A DNA stretch of 64,000 nucleotides. Source: Henricia sp. BOLD:AAB3569 (taxonomy: Eukaryota > Echinodermata > Asteroidea > Spinulosida > Echinasteridae). Shown here in pieces: positions 43,701 to 46,700 of the stretch (the stretch's first letter is position 1; each line of letters opens with the position of its first letter). The stretch lies in the NCBI GenBank assembly GCA_037783545.1, contig JBBELK010000052.1, positions 2,294,001 through 2,358,000 on the forward strand, given 5' to 3'. Both the position numbers and the translations under genes were made by a program. The notes under the pieces were generated by a model, which was not told the DNA's origin, ran no database searches, and worked only from the letters and a program-made list of their open reading frames with translations.

Positions 43701-46700
43701 ATGGATATCTGTGCCAATGTCCACAGGAATGGGTGGGACCTGAGTGCCAATACGGTAGGATCTTGTATTAAACCGGATTTAGCATAGAGTGCAATAAATC
43801 TGTAGCATTTGCAAAGAACTCTTAACAGTGGAAAGTGAATATTTGCCGGGATCCTAATAATCGTGCCTTCTCATTATAAACATGCCGCACACGAGAGCTA
43901 TCTGCTGAGCAAAAGTACGTTTGTGGCAGTTTGCTATTAAGCACGTAGCTCGCCGTGTGCAGTTAATCTTTGCTGCAAATGAGTCAAAAATCTATATTAA
44001 TAATAGTCTTTATTGCACCAAAATCAGTCAAGTGAATCAAACGTTATGTCATCACGGACCTTCTGCTTAACGTGCAGACGCCGTCCCAATTGAGCTATGA
44101 AGCGAACTGGTGGTCTTGAATCACGGTATTGCAGTTGTTCCTGACTGATTGGGATTGGCTATCACGTGAGCTTAGCAAGCCCTATCTGGGAGGGGTGGTT
44201 ATCTAAGGTCTGCACGTTAAGCAGAAGGTCCGCAGTTCAAATCCCGGTGCAGCCAAGTCATTTTCCACTGCAGCCAGATTTCCCAAGCTCATAGATATTT
44301 GTCAACTTTTGTAATGAATTTATTCATCCCAGCAGTCCCTAGGTCATAATCTCTCAAAAATAATTATTCATTCATACTTAATAATTTTGGGCAAGTCGGG
44401 CAGGGGTTTTTGGCGTATCTTAAGTGATCTCTGGGAGGGGTGGTTATCTCATTGAAGGGTTTATCCCTCTGTAGGGCTTGTTAAGCTGATGTGATAGCCA
44501 ATCCCAATCAGTGAGGAACAACTGCACTACCGTGATTCAAGACCACCAGTTGGCTTCATAGCTCAATTGGTAGTGCATCTGCACGTGAAGTAGAAGGTCT
44601 GTGGTTTGAATCCCGGTGGAGCCAAGTTGCTTTCCACTGCATCCAGATTTCCTAATCTCATGGACATTTGTCCACATTTGTATCAAATTGTTTTTCATAA
44701 TAAGAAGATTCCCTATTGGTAGGATCCGGGGAAACAAAGAATCTGAGGTTGTCAGGTTGGACCTGGTCATTTTTGGGGGGACACCTTGTATAACTCACTA
44801 CTGTGCGGTTCGCCTTTACACACAAACAAATGGTGACCTTCATTTAATTACGTCACAGACTTTGAAAATATTCCCAGTTGTCTGAGACCAGTAAAAAATC
44901 AGAAGGACCACTAGATCTGTCAAAGACGCTAGTCCGATGGACCAGTGAAAACATTTACTGACCCATGGAAACAGTCCCTGATGCCTAATCCACAGTAAAC
45001 ATTTCTTACTCAATGCGAAGATTTCCTGGTTACCACAAACAATTCCTGATTGCTTTATTTTCAGATAACTACATTTCATTCTCTCATCTCTCCAGACATG
45101 CCCCATTGTTGGATCAAAAAGCAATCCATCCTGCACTCAATGATCTTAAACCAGAAAGTGCTGCAGTATCTCGTTGCCATTTTGAAAAGCACTAATTTTC
45201 AGCAAGACCAGTAGAGTTCTCTAATCTACTGGTCCTTCTTACCAGCATGAAATTCAGGTTAATTTCGACCCCTGTATTTCGTAGTATTCAGTAGAACAAA
45301 TAATTTCATTCCGTGACAAATTTGGTGAACAAAGTTTGAAGGCACACAGGAAAATTACGTTTATTATTGGGTGAAAAGATGTGTTTTATTTCCCTTTGTG
45401 CTTCAGATTTTGACGAATGCAACAGTAACCCCTGCTCTAATGGAGGTAGATGTTACCATGGCGTTGGTCACCGACTGCACATATGCAACTGTGTATCAGG
45501 CTGGCAGGGAAGCAACTGTGAGCAAGGTTTGTGAAAAAAATACGCTAGTTACATGTACGGAATGTCATTGGTGTTTTATTGGGCCGAATACATAAAAACT
45601 AGCAACTGCTAATAAGAAGCACCGAGCTAAAGCATAAGCTCATCAAGCAGAAGCAAATGCAAATCTGAAAACATATTCATAATGCATTGCTTTGGCTGAC
45701 ATTTTTTTCTTATTAAACAGCTAGAATCCCCCCGTCCACATTTTTTCAGTTTTTCTGTTTATCATGGAGGTGTATGAGTCTACAACACCATGACAACTTG
45801 TTTTTCACAAAAAATCGACAGGCTTTTGCTTAAAACGTAAAGCAGTTCCGACCCTCTTCACCCGAATTCTGAAACGCTCGAGGTCACTTGGCTTGTTTAT
45901 CAACAGGGTTTTGACGTCATCCTGAGAAACATACAAAACGGCCTGTGCAGTATTGAATGGAAAATACACGAAGTTAATGTTTATCATGCCTGTTTTGTCC
46001 AGTTCAAAATACAAACGTGAAAAACACTTCATGTAATATGACAACACTCTACTATTACCTGTTTTGTGAAAAAACGGTGAAATTGTCGCTCACAATGAAG
46101 CTCTTTTGAAGTAAATACTGGTGCATTGCGACGGGTGGTTTTGTCACGGAACGAACGGCATTCACAGCGGTCTGTCTACAGCATTGGACGGTTCACTGCG
46201 GGGGAAGCTTCGACGTGTTTGAGCATCGCCCGGTACAAGTTAGAATGAGCGACTCATTTTTCTCTCTCTTGGTAATAGAAAAGAAAATCTTTCTGCCCTT
46301 TTTTTTTCATAGTGTCTGGTAAAACATACAACTACGCAGCTACATGTACAGGGCATATCTCTGGCTTTTTGGACCAACAAAATTCTTCAAAAAACACCAT
46401 CTAACAGAGACGGTTTTCCAAGTTTTCTGCGTGTAAACGTATGGAGCTAACAATCGTGATGACTTCTCTTTCTCAGGATTGTGTCACGGGGTCACGCGCA
46501 TATCATGAATAGCTAATGAGCGTTTCAGAAATCGCGAAAATCTCATTTTCGAAAAGCGCACTTTTGCTTGCAATTTATCCACTTAAAACCGACAATTAAA
46601 AAATAATAAAAATCCACGTCGGCAAGAGGGATGTTTGGACTATCGAAAAAAAGCCTAAATGCTGGATTTTCGTCAAGGGGGATTCTTCCTCTTTAAGCTT